Source of the DNA: Paracoccus wurundjeri
GTDB lineage: Bacteria > Pseudomonadota > Alphaproteobacteria > Rhodobacterales > Rhodobacteraceae
Length of the DNA: 64,000 nucleotides
Assembly: GCF_030678915.1 (NCBI RefSeq)
Contig: NZ_JAUUTZ010000002.1
Coordinates: forward strand, 186,001 to 250,000
Direction of reading: 5' to 3'
Below are positions 43,439 to 52,695 of the stretch, in pieces (within the stretch, counting starts at the first letter, position 1; each line of letters opens with the position of its first letter). The notes under the pieces are model-generated. The model saw nothing but the letters and a program-made list of their open reading frames with translations. It had not been told where the DNA came from and did no database searches. The position numbers were made by a program, and so were the translations under genes.

Positions 43439-44746
43439 ATGTCGGACGCAGCTTTGAGCGGCTATTCCAAAGAGGTAGTTACTAACGATGTGCGAAAGGT
43501 CGCATTGGCAAGTCTCATCGGGTCCACGATCGAGTGGTATGATTTTTTTCTTTACGGCGTGGTTGCCGGAATCGTCTTTAACGAACTTTACTTTCCTTCC
43601 GACGATGCGACGATTTCAATTCTTCTGGCGTATGCGACTTTCGCGGTGGGTTTCGTCGCCCGTCCGTTGGGTGGCTTGATCTTCGGTCATTACGGAGACC
43701 GGATTGGCCGCAAGACGATGCTGGTGATTTCCCTGTTGCTGATGGGCGGCGCCACGGTCATGATCGGGCTTTTGCCGACCTATGACAGCATCGGCATCCT
43801 GGCGCCGATACTGTTGCTGATCCTGCGTGTCGCGCAGGGTATCGGAATCGGCGGAGAATGGGGCGGCGCGGTTCTGATGGCCTATGAATACGCGCCACAG
43901 GGAAAGCGGGGCTTTTATGCGTCCATCCCCCAGATCGGGCTGTCTCTGGGTCTGTTCATGGCATCGGGCGTCATGGCGCTGCTGACCCTTTTGCCGGATG
44001 ACGCGTTCATGGCCTGGGGCTGGCGCTCTGCTTTCGTGGCCTCGATCATTCTTGTTTTCCTTGGCACGTGGATCCGCGCCACGATCAACGAAAGCCCCGA
44101 ATTCGAAAAGGCAAAGGCCGAATCCCGCGGGCGTGATCAGGGCCTGCCCATCGTCACGATGCTGAAGCGCTATCCGGCCAATGTGCTGCTGGGCATGGGC
44201 GCCCGGTATATCGATGGCGTGTTCTTCAACATCTTTGCGGTCTTCTCGATCGTCTACCTGACGCGTTACGTCGGAATGGAGCGATCTTTTGCCTTGTGGA
44301 CTGTTTGCGGTGCCGCGGTCGTGATGATTTTCTGCATTCCCTTCTTTGGCCGGCTGTCCGACCGGATCGGTCGCCCGCGCACCTATGCGATCGGCTCGTT
44401 TCTTCTGGTCCTCAGCGTGTTTCCCGCATTCGCATTGATGTCCAGCGGCGATCCTTTCCTTGTCATCCTTGGGATCGTGCTGCCGTTCGGTATCGTCTAT
44501 CCAATGTGCTACGGACCCGAGGCGGCGTTGTTCGCGGATCTTTTCGATCCCACGGTCCGCTATACCGGCGTCTCGTTCGTCTACCAGTTCTCGGGAATAT
44601 TCGCGGCAGGCATAACGCCGATGATCGCAACGGGTCTGATGGCTGTGAACGACAACGATCCCTTCTGGCTGTGCTGCTATGTCGTCTTCGCCGGCATCGT
44701 ATCGATGATCAGTGCCATCCTGATCGGACGACGCCCCCAGATCTGA
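43439..44746 (+). CDS. MHS-family MFS transporter (candidate isethionate importer IseU)
   Basis: This 435-residue carrier has about 12 membrane segments. STIEWYDFFLYG, RPLGGLIFGHYGDRIGRKTML and GIGIGGEWGGAVLMAYEYAP are hallmarks of the metabolite:H+ symporter branch. The ATG at 43439 follows GGAGGGCG; a frame from 43349 adds an Arg-rich stretch unlikely to be translated. It is the first gene of the operon leading to a GMC dehydrogenase, Xsc and Pta. The known isethionate gene set of Cupriavidus has an MFS carrier in the same company, which is the basis of the substrate guess. Confidence 0.83.
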   Translation: MSDAALSGYSKEVVTNDVRKVALASLIGSTIEWYDFFLYGVVAGIVFNELYFPSDDATISILLAYATFAVGFVARPLGGLIFGHYGDRIGRKTMLVISLLLMGGATVMIGLLPTYDSIGILAPILLLILRVAQGIGIGGEWGGAVLMAYEYAPQGKRGFYASIPQIGLSLGLFMASGVMALLTLLPDDAFMAWGWRSAFVASIILVFLGTWIRATINESPEFEKAKAESRGRDQGLPIVTMLKRYPANVLLGMGARYIDGVFFNIFAVFSIVYLTRYVGMERSFALWTVCGAAVVMIFCIPFFGRLSDRIGRPRTYAIGSFLLVLSVFPAFALMSSGDPFLVILGIVLPFGIVYPMCYGPEAALFADLFDPTVRYTGVSFVYQFSGIFAAGITPMIATGLMAVNDNDPFWLCCYVVFAGIVSMISAILIGRRPQI

Positions 44747-44802
44747 AAACGGCAGGGACCTTTGCGGTTCCTTGCACCCAACAGCCGCCTTGGAAGGAGT
44801 AT

Positions 44803-46461
44803 ATGATGAGTCAGGCACCGGACAGTGCGGATTACGTGGTGGTTGGCGCGGGATCGGCCGGCTGCGTGGTCGCCAATCGCCTTAGCGCGGATCCGTCGAT
44901 CAATGTGACGCTGATCGAAGCGGGGGGGCGCGATTCCAGCCCGTGGATCCACATTCCCGTCGGATATTTCCGGACCATGGATAATCCCGCCTTCGACTGG
45001 TGTTACCGCACAGAGCCCGATGCCGCTTTGGGTGGCCGTTCCCTGCCCTGGCCGCGCGGAAAGGTTCTTGGCGGTTCGTCTTCGCTGAACGGATTGCTTT
45101 ACGTCCGCGGCCAGCGCGAGGATTACGATCACTGGGCGCAACTTGGCAATCGCGGCTGGTCCTGGACGGATGTCGCCCCGATCTTCGAGGAACTCGAAAC
45201 CTTTCAGCGTGGCGGGGCCGAGGGCCGGGGCACGAGCGGTCCGCTACAGGTATCCGACCCGCGCCTGCGTCGGGAAATCTGCGAAAGATGGATCAGGGCG
45301 GCGAATGCGAACGGCATCGAATACAACCCGGATTACAACGGTCCCGTTCAGGAGGGCGTCGGACATTTCCAGCTGACGGTGAACAAGGGCAAACGCTGCT
45401 CGGCGGCCACCGCATTTCTGAAGCCGGTTCGCGACCGCGCCAATCTGTCGGTCGCAACCCGGGCGCAGGTTCTTCGCGTGGTGGTTCGTGACGGTGTGGC
45501 GACAGGGGTGGAAATCGCCCGTCCCGATGGCAGCAGGCAGGTGATTACCGCGCGTCACGAGGTTATTCTTTGCGCGGGGGCGATCGGCTCACCCCAGATC
45601 CTCATGCTGTCCGGTATCGGCAATCCGGAACATCTTGCCGCGCATGGTATCGGGACGGTTGTCGCCTCTCCGGAAGTCGGTCTGAATTTGCAGGATCATC
45701 TTCAGGCGCGATTGGTATTCAAATGCCACGAGGCGACCCTGAATGACGAGGTCCGCAGCACCTTCAACAAGATGAAGATTGCCGCCGAATATGCGATGTT
45801 CCGCACCGGTCCGATGACCATGGCGGCCAGTCTGGTTTTCGGTTTCATGAAAACCCGCCCCGAACTGGCGACGCCGGATATCCAGTTCCATATTCAGCCA
45901 TGGTCGGCGGACAGTCCGGGCGAAGGCGTACATCCCTTTTCGGCATTCACCCAGTCGGTCTGTCAGCTTCGCCCGGAAAGTCGCGGGGCAATCACATTGC
46001 GCTCGGCGGATGCAAGGGACGCGCCGGTGATCAATCCGAATTATCTTGCGACCGAAACGGACCGCAATACCATCGTCGCCGGTATCAGGATCGCCCGCGC
46101 CCTGGCCAGAACCGAGCCACTGAAATCGGCGATCTCGGAAGAGTTCAGGCCAACGGCGGATCTGGACGGCGATGATCAGCTTTTGGCCTGGGTGCGGCTG
46201 AATTCGACCACCATCTATCACCCCACGGGCACCTGCCGGATGGGCACCGACGGGAACGCGGTCGTCGATCCGCGGTTGCGGGTGCGCGGCGTGCGCGGTC
46301 TTCGCGTCGCCGATTGTTCGATCATGCCGCAGATTGTTTCCGGCAACACGAATGCTCCGGCCATGATGATCGGCGCGAAACTGGCGTCGATGGTTCTGGA
46401 GGACCGCCCGGTCACGCAAATCGCGGATGAGTCGCGCGACCCGATTCACAATGTAGCATAG
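44803..46461 (+). CDS. GMC-family dehydrogenase (choline-dehydrogenase-like; candidate isethionate dehydrogenase IseJ)
   Basis: This 552-residue FAD enzyme carries the dinucleotide fold VVGAGSAGCVVANRL at about residues 12-26, GGSSSLNGLLYVRG at about 88-101, and the second GMC signature GAIGSPQILMLSGIG near 258-272. The C-terminal active-site His is in YHPTGTCRMG and the Asn in GNTNAP. The family oxidises alcohols. With xsc and pta directly downstream, the likely reaction is isethionate to sulfoacetaldehyde with electrons to the respiratory chain. AAGGAG precedes two consecutive ATGs. Choline or another alcohol cannot be excluded from sequence alone. Confidence 0.85.
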   Translation: MMSQAPDSADYVVVGAGSAGCVVANRLSADPSINVTLIEAGGRDSSPWIHIPVGYFRTMDNPAFDWCYRTEPDAALGGRSLPWPRGKVLGGSSSLNGLLYVRGQREDYDHWAQLGNRGWSWTDVAPIFEELETFQRGGAEGRGTSGPLQVSDPRLRREICERWIRAANANGIEYNPDYNGPVQEGVGHFQLTVNKGKRCSAATAFLKPVRDRANLSVATRAQVLRVVVRDGVATGVEIARPDGSRQVITARHEVILCAGAIGSPQILMLSGIGNPEHLAAHGIGTVVASPEVGLNLQDHLQARLVFKCHEATLNDEVRSTFNKMKIAAEYAMFRTGPMTMAASLVFGFMKTRPELATPDIQFHIQPWSADSPGEGVHPFSAFTQSVCQLRPESRGAITLRSADARDAPVINPNYLATETDRNTIVAGIRIARALARTEPLKSAISEEFRPTADLDGDDQLLAWVRLNSTTIYHPTGTCRMGTDGNAVVDPRLRVRGVRGLRVADCSIMPQIVSGNTNAPAMMIGAKLASMVLEDRPVTQIADESRDPIHNVA

Positions 46462-46471
46462 GAGATTCAGG

Positions 46472-48253
46472 ATGCGAATGACGACTGAGGAGTCTTTTGT
46501 TAAGGTATTGCAGCTTCATGGTATTGAGCATGCGTTTGGGATCATCGGTTCTGCGATGATGCCTGTTAGCGATCTTTTTCCGCGTGCCGGGGTGCGTTTC
46601 TGGGATTGTGCGCATGAGACGAATGCGGGTCTGATGGCGGATGGTTTCACGCGCTCGACAGGGAAGATGTCGATGGCGATCGCGCAGAACGGTCCGGGGG
46701 TGACGGGTTTCGTGACGCCGGTCAAGACGGCCTATTGGAACCACACGCCGCTTTTGCTGGTGACGCCGCAGGCGGCGAACAGGACGATCGGTCAGGGCGG
46801 GTTCCAGGAGATGGAGCAGATGCGGCTTTTCGCGGATTGCGTCTGCTATCAGGAAGAGGTGCGCGACCCTTCGCGCATTCCCGAGGTTCTGAACCGGGTG
46901 ATCCTGCAGGCCTGGCGCAACTCTGCGCCGGCGCAGATCAATATCCCGCGGGATATGTGGACGCAGGAGATCGATGTGGATCTGCCGCAGGTGGTGGCGT
47001 TCGAGCGCCCCTCGGGGGGCGAGCAGGCGGTGGCCGAGGCGGCAAGGCTGCTGTCCGGGGCGGCCTTCCCGGTGATCCTGTCGGGGGCGGGCGTGGTGCT
47101 GTCGGGGGCGATCCCCGATCTGGTCGGGCTGGCCGAGCGTCTGGATGCGCCGGTCTGCAGCAATTATCAGCATAATGACAGCTTCCCCGGCGCGCATCCG
47201 CTGGCCATGGGCCCTCTGGGTTATAACGGCTCGAAGGCGGCGATGGAGATCATCGCGCAGGCCGATGTTGTGCTTGCGCTGGGCACGCGGCTGAATCCGT
47301 TCTCGACCCTGCCGGGCTATGGGATCGATTACTGGCCGAAGGATGCGAAGATCATCCAGGTCGATATCAATGCCGACCGGATCGGGCTGACAAAAAGGGT
47401 GACGGTGGGCATCCAGGGCGATGCGGGCAAGGTGGCGCGGGGCATTCTGGCGCAGCTTTCGGAGAGCGCCGGCGATCAGGGGCGCCAGGAGCGGCGCGAT
47501 CTGGTGGCGCAGACCAAATCGCGCTGGGCGCAGGAACTGTCCAGCCTGGATCACGAGGATGACGATCCGGGCACCGAATGGAATGCCGGCGCGCGCACCC
47601 GCGATGCCGGGCTGATGTCGCCCCGTCAGGCCTGGCGGGCGATCATGCAGGCGGTGCCGAAAGACGCGATCATCAGCAGCGATATCGGCAATAACTGCGC
47701 CATCGGCAATGCCTATCCCAGCTTCGGGGCGGGGCGCAAATATCTGGCGCCGGGCCTGTTCGGCCCCTGCGGCTATGGCTTCCCGGCGATCCTGGGGGCC
47801 AAGCTTGGCAATCCCGACACGCCGGTGATCGGCTTCGCGGGGGATGGCGCTTTCGGGATCTCGATGAACGAGATGACCGCCTGCGGGCGCGACGACTGGC
47901 CGGCGATCACCATGGTGATCTTCCGCAATTATCAATGGGGCGCGGAGAAGCGGAACACGACGCTGTGGTACGACAACAATTTCGTCGGCACGGAACTGGA
48001 CCGCGGCACCTCTTATGCCGGGATCGCGCAGGCCTGCGGGGCGCGGGGCGTGCAGGTGAGCTCGCAGGAAGAGCTGACTTCGGCGCTGCACGAGGCGGTC
48101 GAACGGCAGATGGCGTCGCGGGAGACCACCTTTATCGAGGTGCTGCTGAACCAGGAACTGGGCGAGCCCTTCCGCCGCGACGCGATGAAGAAGCCGGTGG
48201 TTGTGGCGGGGATCGATCCCGCCGATATGCGCCCGCAGCAGGGCGCCGCATGA
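46472..48253 (+). CDS. xsc: Sulfoacetaldehyde acetyltransferase Xsc
   Basis: This 593-residue thiamine-diphosphate enzyme converts sulfoacetaldehyde and phosphate to acetyl phosphate and sulfite. The N-terminal domain has HGIEHAFGIIGSAMMPVSDL, MADGFTRSTGK and NGPGVTGFVT. The ThDP domain has GFAGDGAFGISMNEM and IFRNYQWGAEKRNTTLWY, characteristic of Xsc rather than acetolactate synthases. The first ~200 bases use many NNT/NNG codons and look less GC-rich than the rest of the gene. It lies ten bases after the GMC gene; a terminator at 48273-48300 separates it partly from pta. Confidence 0.93.
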   Translation: MRMTTEESFVKVLQLHGIEHAFGIIGSAMMPVSDLFPRAGVRFWDCAHETNAGLMADGFTRSTGKMSMAIAQNGPGVTGFVTPVKTAYWNHTPLLLVTPQAANRTIGQGGFQEMEQMRLFADCVCYQEEVRDPSRIPEVLNRVILQAWRNSAPAQINIPRDMWTQEIDVDLPQVVAFERPSGGEQAVAEAARLLSGAAFPVILSGAGVVLSGAIPDLVGLAERLDAPVCSNYQHNDSFPGAHPLAMGPLGYNGSKAAMEIIAQADVVLALGTRLNPFSTLPGYGIDYWPKDAKIIQVDINADRIGLTKRVTVGIQGDAGKVARGILAQLSESAGDQGRQERRDLVAQTKSRWAQELSSLDHEDDDPGTEWNAGARTRDAGLMSPRQAWRAIMQAVPKDAIISSDIGNNCAIGNAYPSFGAGRKYLAPGLFGPCGYGFPAILGAKLGNPDTPVIGFAGDGAFGISMNEMTACGRDDWPAITMVIFRNYQWGAEKRNTTLWYDNNFVGTELDRGTSYAGIAQACGARGVQVSSQEELTSALHEAVERQMASRETTFIEVLLNQELGEPFRRDAMKKPVVVAGIDPADMRPQQGAA

Positions 48254-48272
48254 GACCCCCCGCATGAGCGGC

Positions 48273-48300
48273 GCCGGCGGGGTGTCCGCCGGCTCTCTTT
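48273..48300 (+). terminator. Rho-independent terminator or attenuator after xsc
   Basis: GCCGGCGG (48273-48280) and CCGCCGGC (48286-48293) form a perfect 8-base stem with a 5-base loop, followed by TCTCTTT. It may lower pta expression relative to xsc. Confidence 0.7.
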
Positions 48301-48325
48301 CCGCGGGCCGGCGATCATGACGGGA

Positions 48326-48397
48326 ACGGCGCCGCTTCTCTCGCGGCCCGCTTCTTTCGGGGCCCGCTTCTCTCGGGGCCCGCTTCTCTCGGGGCAT
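48326..48397. repeat. 16-bp tandem repeat array between xsc and pta
   Basis: The unit CGGGGCCCGCTTCTCT is repeated: a degenerate copy at 48326-48341, one at 48342-48357 with two changes, exact copies at 48358-48373 and 48374-48389, then a partial copy. Each unit holds a GGGGCCC core able to pair with its neighbours. It lies in the 343-base gap between xsc and pta, in which I see no gene. Confidence 0.8.
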
Positions 48398-48596
48398 GTG
48401 CCGGGGGCCGTCTGTCCCGGATTTGCCGCCCTGGTTCCGGTGGCGGTGACGGCGCAATTCCTGCCCGGACATTCCGGCGCGCCCACCATGTTGCGGCCGG
48501 GATGTCCGCCGCCGCCGGGCGCGCTCGTTGCCGCTGCCGTCGCGGCTGCCGTCTTTCACCGTCACTTGCCCGCATGTCACAGCATGAGGAACATCC

Positions 48597-49625
48597 ATGA
48601 AACCGCTGGAACGCATCCTGTCCGATGCCCGCGCCACTCCGCGCCATATCATCCTGCCCGAGGGCGGGGACCCGCGCGTGGCCGGGGCCGCGCTGCGGCT
48701 GACGCAAGAGGGGCTGGCGCGGATCACATTGATGGACGGGCCGGATCTGCCGGGGGTGAGGGGCCTGCGCGCCGCGGATGCGCCCGATCTGGCGGCGCTT
48801 GCCGATCACTGGCATCGCCTGCGGGCGCCGAAGGGCATGACGGCGGCCCGGGCGCTGGAGGAGATGCGCGACCCGATCCGTCAGGCGGCGATGCGGGTGC
48901 GGCTGGGTCAGGCCGACGGCACGGTGGGCGGGGCGGTGGCCACCACGGCCGAGACCGTGCGCGCGGCCCTGCAGGTCATCGGCCGGGCGCCGGATGCGGG
49001 GATCGTCAGCAGCTTCTTTCTGATGCTGTCCTGCGCGCCGGATGCGCCGGTCCGGGGCGGGATGATCTTCGCCGATTGCGGGCTGGTGGTCGCGCCCGAT
49101 GCGGATGAGCTGGCCGCCATCGCGCTTTCGGCGGCCGGAAGCTGCCGGCAGGTGCTGGCCGAGACGCCGCGGATCGCGCTGCTGAGCTTCTCGACCGCCG
49201 GTTCGGCCCAGCATCCCAGCCTGATCAGGCTTCACGAGGCGCTGGCCCTGATCCGCGCCGCCGATCCCGATCTGGAGGTGGATGGCGAGATCCAGTTCGA
49301 CGCGGCGCTTGACGGGGCGATCCGGGCCCGCAAGGCCCCCGGCAGCCGCCTGACCGGGCGCCCGAACGTGTTCATCTTCCCCGATCTGGCCGCCGGCAAT
49401 ATCGGCTACAAGATCGCCCAGCGCCTGGGCGGACTGACCGCCATCGGCCCGATCCTCCAGGGCCTGGCCAAGCCCGCAAACGACCTGTCGAGAGGATGCA
49501 CCACCGAGGACATCATATACGCCACCGCGATCACCGCAGTGCAGGCCGGAAAACATCAACAACAACACAGCCCCGATCCCGCAAAACACAACCGGCACAT
49601 AACCGAAAAATGTGAGAGGAGATAA
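48597..49625 (+). CDS. pta: Phosphate acetyltransferase Pta
   Basis: The 342-residue protein is a short-form Pta consisting only of the catalytic PTA_PTB domain. Motifs are PEGGDPRV near residue 21, GTVGGAVATTAETVRAALQVIG near 104-125, LSFSTAGSAQHP near 193-204, and ANVFIFPDL-type (PNVFIFPDLAAGNIGYKIAQRLGG split around Gly). It turns acetyl phosphate from Xsc into acetyl-CoA, completing C2-sulfonate degradation. A weak AGGAACATCC site precedes the ATG. Confidence 0.9.
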   Translation: MKPLERILSDARATPRHIILPEGGDPRVAGAALRLTQEGLARITLMDGPDLPGVRGLRAADAPDLAALADHWHRLRAPKGMTAARALEEMRDPIRQAAMRVRLGQADGTVGGAVATTAETVRAALQVIGRAPDAGIVSSFFLMLSCAPDAPVRGGMIFADCGLVVAPDADELAAIALSAAGSCRQVLAETPRIALLSFSTAGSAQHPSLIRLHEALALIRAADPDLEVDGEIQFDAALDGAIRARKAPGSRLTGRPNVFIFPDLAAGNIGYKIAQRLGGLTAIGPILQGLAKPANDLSRGCTTEDIIYATAITAVQAGKHQQQHSPDPAKHNRHITEKCERR

Positions 49626-49723
49626 CCCGCAATAAAGGCAGCGGGAGGGAGGATGATTGGAATTGCCGGTCACAGGCGGGTCGCGTGGCCTGAGCCCGGC
49701 TGACCACCCCGCTGTCCCTGCCG

Positions 49724-50590
49724 CTAGACCCGTCCGCTCATCTTCGGGGCTCGGAAGACGCGGGTGCGGGCGAAGACGTCTTCCAGGCGGTTCAGACGCT
49801 CTTGCACCTGATCGGGCAGATGACCCTGAACCTGCGCCAGCAGCGCCTCGACCACCACCATCAGCGTGGCGGTTGAATCCCAGGCGGCGGGCATCTCGAT
49901 ATGGCAGGGCAGGGTGTGGGTCGCGTGGGCGGCTGCGGGGGATAGCCAGCGATCGGTGATCAGCACCACCTTGACCCCATGGGCGGCGGCCAGTTCCGCC
50001 AGATGGACCGCGTTCGATTCGTAGCGGCGGATGTCGAAGATGACCGTCACGTCGCCGGCGCGCATGTCCAGCAATGCCTGCTGCCAGTCGGTCAGGTGAT
50101 CGGCCAGATAGGTCACCTCGGGGCGGATCACCCGCAACAGCGTCGCCATGTAATCGGCATGGGCATGGGTCAGCCGCCCGCCCATCACGGTCACCTTGCG
50201 TGCCGGATCGGCCAGCATTTCCGCGGCGCCGTTGAAATCCTGCGCCGGGATCTGGCCCAGCGTTGCCTCAATATTGCCGACCACCTGCGCGGCAAAGGAT
50301 TGAATCGGATGGGCCTGCGGTTCGCGCGCGCCTTCGGGCAGAGAAAGCGGCGCCACCAACAGCCGTTCCACCTCGGCCCGCAGCGCGGCCTGATAGTCGG
50401 AATAGCCCCGGAAGCCAAGCTTTTGCACCAGCCGCACGACGGTCGGCGAGGAGACTTCCGCCGCGCGCGCCAGAGTGGTGATCGAACCCAGGGCCGACAT
50501 CGGGAAATGCGACAGGATATGCGTGGCCGCCTGCCGTTCGGCGCGGGTCAGCCCGCCCAGGGATGCCCGCATTTTCTCTTCGATCTTCAT
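49724..50590 (-). CDS. MurR/RpiR-family transcriptional regulator
   Basis: The protein has 288 residues. The N-terminal RpiR helix-turn-helix (about 1-75) reads LTRAERQAATHILSHFP and AAEVSSPTVVRLVQKLGFRGYSDYQAALRAE, cut here into family blocks. The SIS domain (about 115-260) has VTVMGGRLTHAHADYMA and VTVIFDIRRYESN. The ATG at 50590 follows GAGGCC, and an upstream frame to 50689 adds non-family residues. It is divergent from the TRAP-GS-ALDH-ADH operon and probably controls it. SIS domains usually bind sugar phosphates, but RpiR proteins also control amine and sulfonate genes. Confidence 0.9.
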   Translation of the reverse strand: MKIEEKMRASLGGLTRAERQAATHILSHFPMSALGSITTLARAAEVSSPTVVRLVQKLGFRGYSDYQAALRAEVERLLVAPLSLPEGAREPQAHPIQSFAAQVVGNIEATLGQIPAQDFNGAAEMLADPARKVTVMGGRLTHAHADYMATLLRVIRPEVTYLADHLTDWQQALLDMRAGDVTVIFDIRRYESNAVHLAELAAAHGVKVVLITDRWLSPAAAHATHTLPCHIEMPAAWDSTATLMVVVEALLAQVQGHLPDQVQERLNRLEDVFARTRVFRAPKMSGRV

Positions 50591-50624
50591 CTTTGGCCTC
50601 GTCTTCCTGAACCAGAAACATTTG

Positions 50625-50643
50625 TAACAGAAAATTTCGTTTA
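50625..50643. promoter_or_regulatory. TAAnnGAAAnTTTCnnTTA palindrome, candidate RpiR site
   Basis: GAAAATTTC at 50630-50638 with outer TAA/TTA arms lies between the RpiR gene and the divergent TRAP operon. A consensus -35 hexamer TTGACA follows at 50653-50658; I see no clear -10. Confidence 0.4.
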
Positions 50644-50810
50644 GAACAATTCTTGACAGAATCGGGCCGTCAAGGGAACGCTTGATCAAAAAACAGGGAG
50701 ACGAGTCGCATCATGGAATCGATTGCAACCGGGCGCTTTGTGGCTTTTCGTGCCGAATCTCGGACGGGCTGGTCTTTGCGCTTTTCCGTTCCGCCGCAGA
50801 GGCCATAACC

Positions 50811-51317
50811 ATGCCTCGCGCAGCAATCGCCTTCGTGCGGATCGTCGAAGCGGTGAATTACCGCATCGGCCGCATCGCCATGTACCTGTTCCTCGCGCTG
50901 GCTGGCGTGCTGCTGTGGTCGGTCATCACCAAGGCGTTCTTCCGCCCGGCGCTGTGGACGCAAGAGATGGCCCAGTTCACCATGGTCGGCTATTTCGTCC
51001 TTGGCGGCGCCTATTCACTGATGTTGAACGCCCATGTCCGGATGGATCTGCTTTATGGCCACTGGTCGCCGCGCCGGCGGGCGGTCATCGACAGCATGAC
51101 CGTTCTGGCACTGATCTTCTTTCTGGCGGTGACTTTATGGGGCGGGGTCGAGAGTACGATCTATGCCTTCGAGGTGGGCGAACGGTCGCGCACCGTCTGG
51201 CGACCCTATATGGCACCGATCAAGATCGTGATCTGTGTCGGCGTGCTGCTGATGCTGCTGCAAAGCATTGCCTTCCTGATCCGCGATATCGCCACCCTGC
51301 GCGGGGAGCGGATCTGA
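50811..51317 (+). CDS. dctQ: TRAP transporter small membrane subunit (DctQ type)
   Basis: The 168-residue protein has four membrane segments. WSVITKAFFRPALWTQEMAQF and GAYSLMLNAHVRMDLLYG match the DctQ core (E and the RxxxW-type region). The ATG at 50811 with AGAGG upstream is preferred; a longer frame from 50682 adds residues with no family match. Its stop overlaps the dctM start by one base (TGATG). Confidence 0.88.
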   Translation: MPRAAIAFVRIVEAVNYRIGRIAMYLFLALAGVLLWSVITKAFFRPALWTQEMAQFTMVGYFVLGGAYSLMLNAHVRMDLLYGHWSPRRRAVIDSMTVLALIFFLAVTLWGGVESTIYAFEVGERSRTVWRPYMAPIKIVICVGVLLMLLQSIAFLIRDIATLRGERI

Positions 51318-52645
51318 TGCCCAACGAATATATCGCGATCACCATGTTCGCCGGGATGATGGCGATGCTGCTGACCGGGCAGCGCGTCTTTGCCGGAATC
51401 GGCTTCGTTGCCGTGCTTGCCGCGGTGATGCTGTGGGGCGGTCAGGGCGGGCACGATATCGCCTTTACCAGCACGATCAAGCTGATGAACTGGTATCCGA
51501 TGCTGACCCTGCCGATGTTCGTCTGGATGGGCTACATCATGTCCGAGACCCGGCTTGCCGACGATCTTTACCGGATGTTCCATGTGTGGTTTGGCCCCGT
51601 TCCCGGCGGGTTGGCCATCGGGACGATCCTGCTGATGGTCCTTGTCTCGGCGATGAACGGGCTGTCGGTGGCCGGGCTTGCCATCGGCGCGACCATCGCC
51701 CTGCCCGAACTGCTGAAGCGCGGTTATGACAAGCGGATGGTGACGGGGATCATTCAGGGCGGATCGTCGCTGGGAATCCTGGTGCCGCCCTCGATCGTGC
51801 TGGTGCTGTATTCGATGATCGCGCGGCAGCCTGTGGGGCAGCTTTGGCTTGCCGGGATCCTGCCGGGGTTGCTGATGGCGGCGATGTTCCTGCTTTACGT
51901 GGTGATCCGCTGCGGTATCAACCCAAGGCTCGGCCCGCCGCTGCCGCGGGAAGAGCTGGCCAGCGTCACCTGGGCCGAGAAGATCGGCCTGCTTCGCGCG
52001 GGGCTCCTGCCAGTGATCATCTTTGCGGGGATGATGGTGCCCTTCGTGCTGGGTTATTTCAGCCTTGTCGAAAGCAGCGTTGTCGGTGCGGCTATCGCCA
52101 CGCTGGTCGCGTTGATGAAACGGCGGTTAACCCGCAAGGTGTGGGAAAGCTGCATGGTCAGCACGCTGGGCGTGTCCTGCATGTTCATGTGGATCCTGCT
52201 GGCGGCCCTGGCCTTCGGCGCGGTTTTCGACGGATTGGGTGCGGTGCGCGCCATCGAAGCCTTCTTCCTCGAGGATCTGGGGCTGACGCGCTGGCAGATC
52301 ATCATTCTGATGCAGGTCTCGTTCCTGATCATGGGGATGTTTCTGGACGATACGGCCATGCTGGTCATCGTCGCGCCGCTATATGTTCCACTGGTCCAGG
52401 CGCTGGAGTTCGATCTGATCTGGTACGGGATCCTGTATACGATCACCTGTCAGGTCGCCTATATCACCCCACCCTTCGGCTATAATCTGTTCCTGATGCG
52501 GGCGATGGCACCCGATCATGTGACGCTGGGCGATATCTACCGCTCGATCGTGCCGATTGTGGGCATCATGATCCTGACCCTGATCATCATCATGGCTTTC
52601 CCGCAGATCGCGCTGTGGCTGCCCAATCTCGTTTACGGACAATGA
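51317..52645 (+). CDS. dctM: TRAP transporter large membrane subunit (DctM type)
   Basis: This 442-residue protein with about 12 membrane segments follows DctM. LTGQRVFAGIGFVAVLAA is near the N-terminus, LPMFVWMGYIMSETRLADDLYR is the helix after it, and SSLGILVPPSIVLVLYSMIA and the C-terminal TPPFGYNLFLMRAMAPD are family markers. It is the ion-coupled translocator for the carboxylate or zwitterion bound by the DctP at 52696-53736. Confidence 0.92.
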   Translation: MPNEYIAITMFAGMMAMLLTGQRVFAGIGFVAVLAAVMLWGGQGGHDIAFTSTIKLMNWYPMLTLPMFVWMGYIMSETRLADDLYRMFHVWFGPVPGGLAIGTILLMVLVSAMNGLSVAGLAIGATIALPELLKRGYDKRMVTGIIQGGSSLGILVPPSIVLVLYSMIARQPVGQLWLAGILPGLLMAAMFLLYVVIRCGINPRLGPPLPREELASVTWAEKIGLLRAGLLPVIIFAGMMVPFVLGYFSLVESSVVGAAIATLVALMKRRLTRKVWESCMVSTLGVSCMFMWILLAALAFGAVFDGLGAVRAIEAFFLEDLGLTRWQIIILMQVSFLIMGMFLDDTAMLVIVAPLYVPLVQALEFDLIWYGILYTITCQVAYITPPFGYNLFLMRAMAPDHVTLGDIYRSIVPIVGIMILTLIIIMAFPQIALWLPNLVYGQ

Positions 52646-52654
52646 CGAAAGACA

Positions 52655-52674
52655 GGGGCGGCCCGAACCGCCCC
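52655..52674 (+). other. Hairpin between dctM and dctP
   Basis: GGGGCGG (52655-52661) and CCGCCCC (52668-52674) form a perfect 7-base stem. Such intercistronic stems often protect the abundant binding-protein message. No T tract. Confidence 0.5.
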
Positions 52675-52695
52675 ATAACCCACGGAGGTAAAGAC

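Noticed and set aside
46412..48727. A 771-codon open frame on the minus strand opposite xsc
   Set aside because: It is antisense to a clear xsc gene, is Arg/His-rich with no family resemblance, and is explained by high third-position GC.
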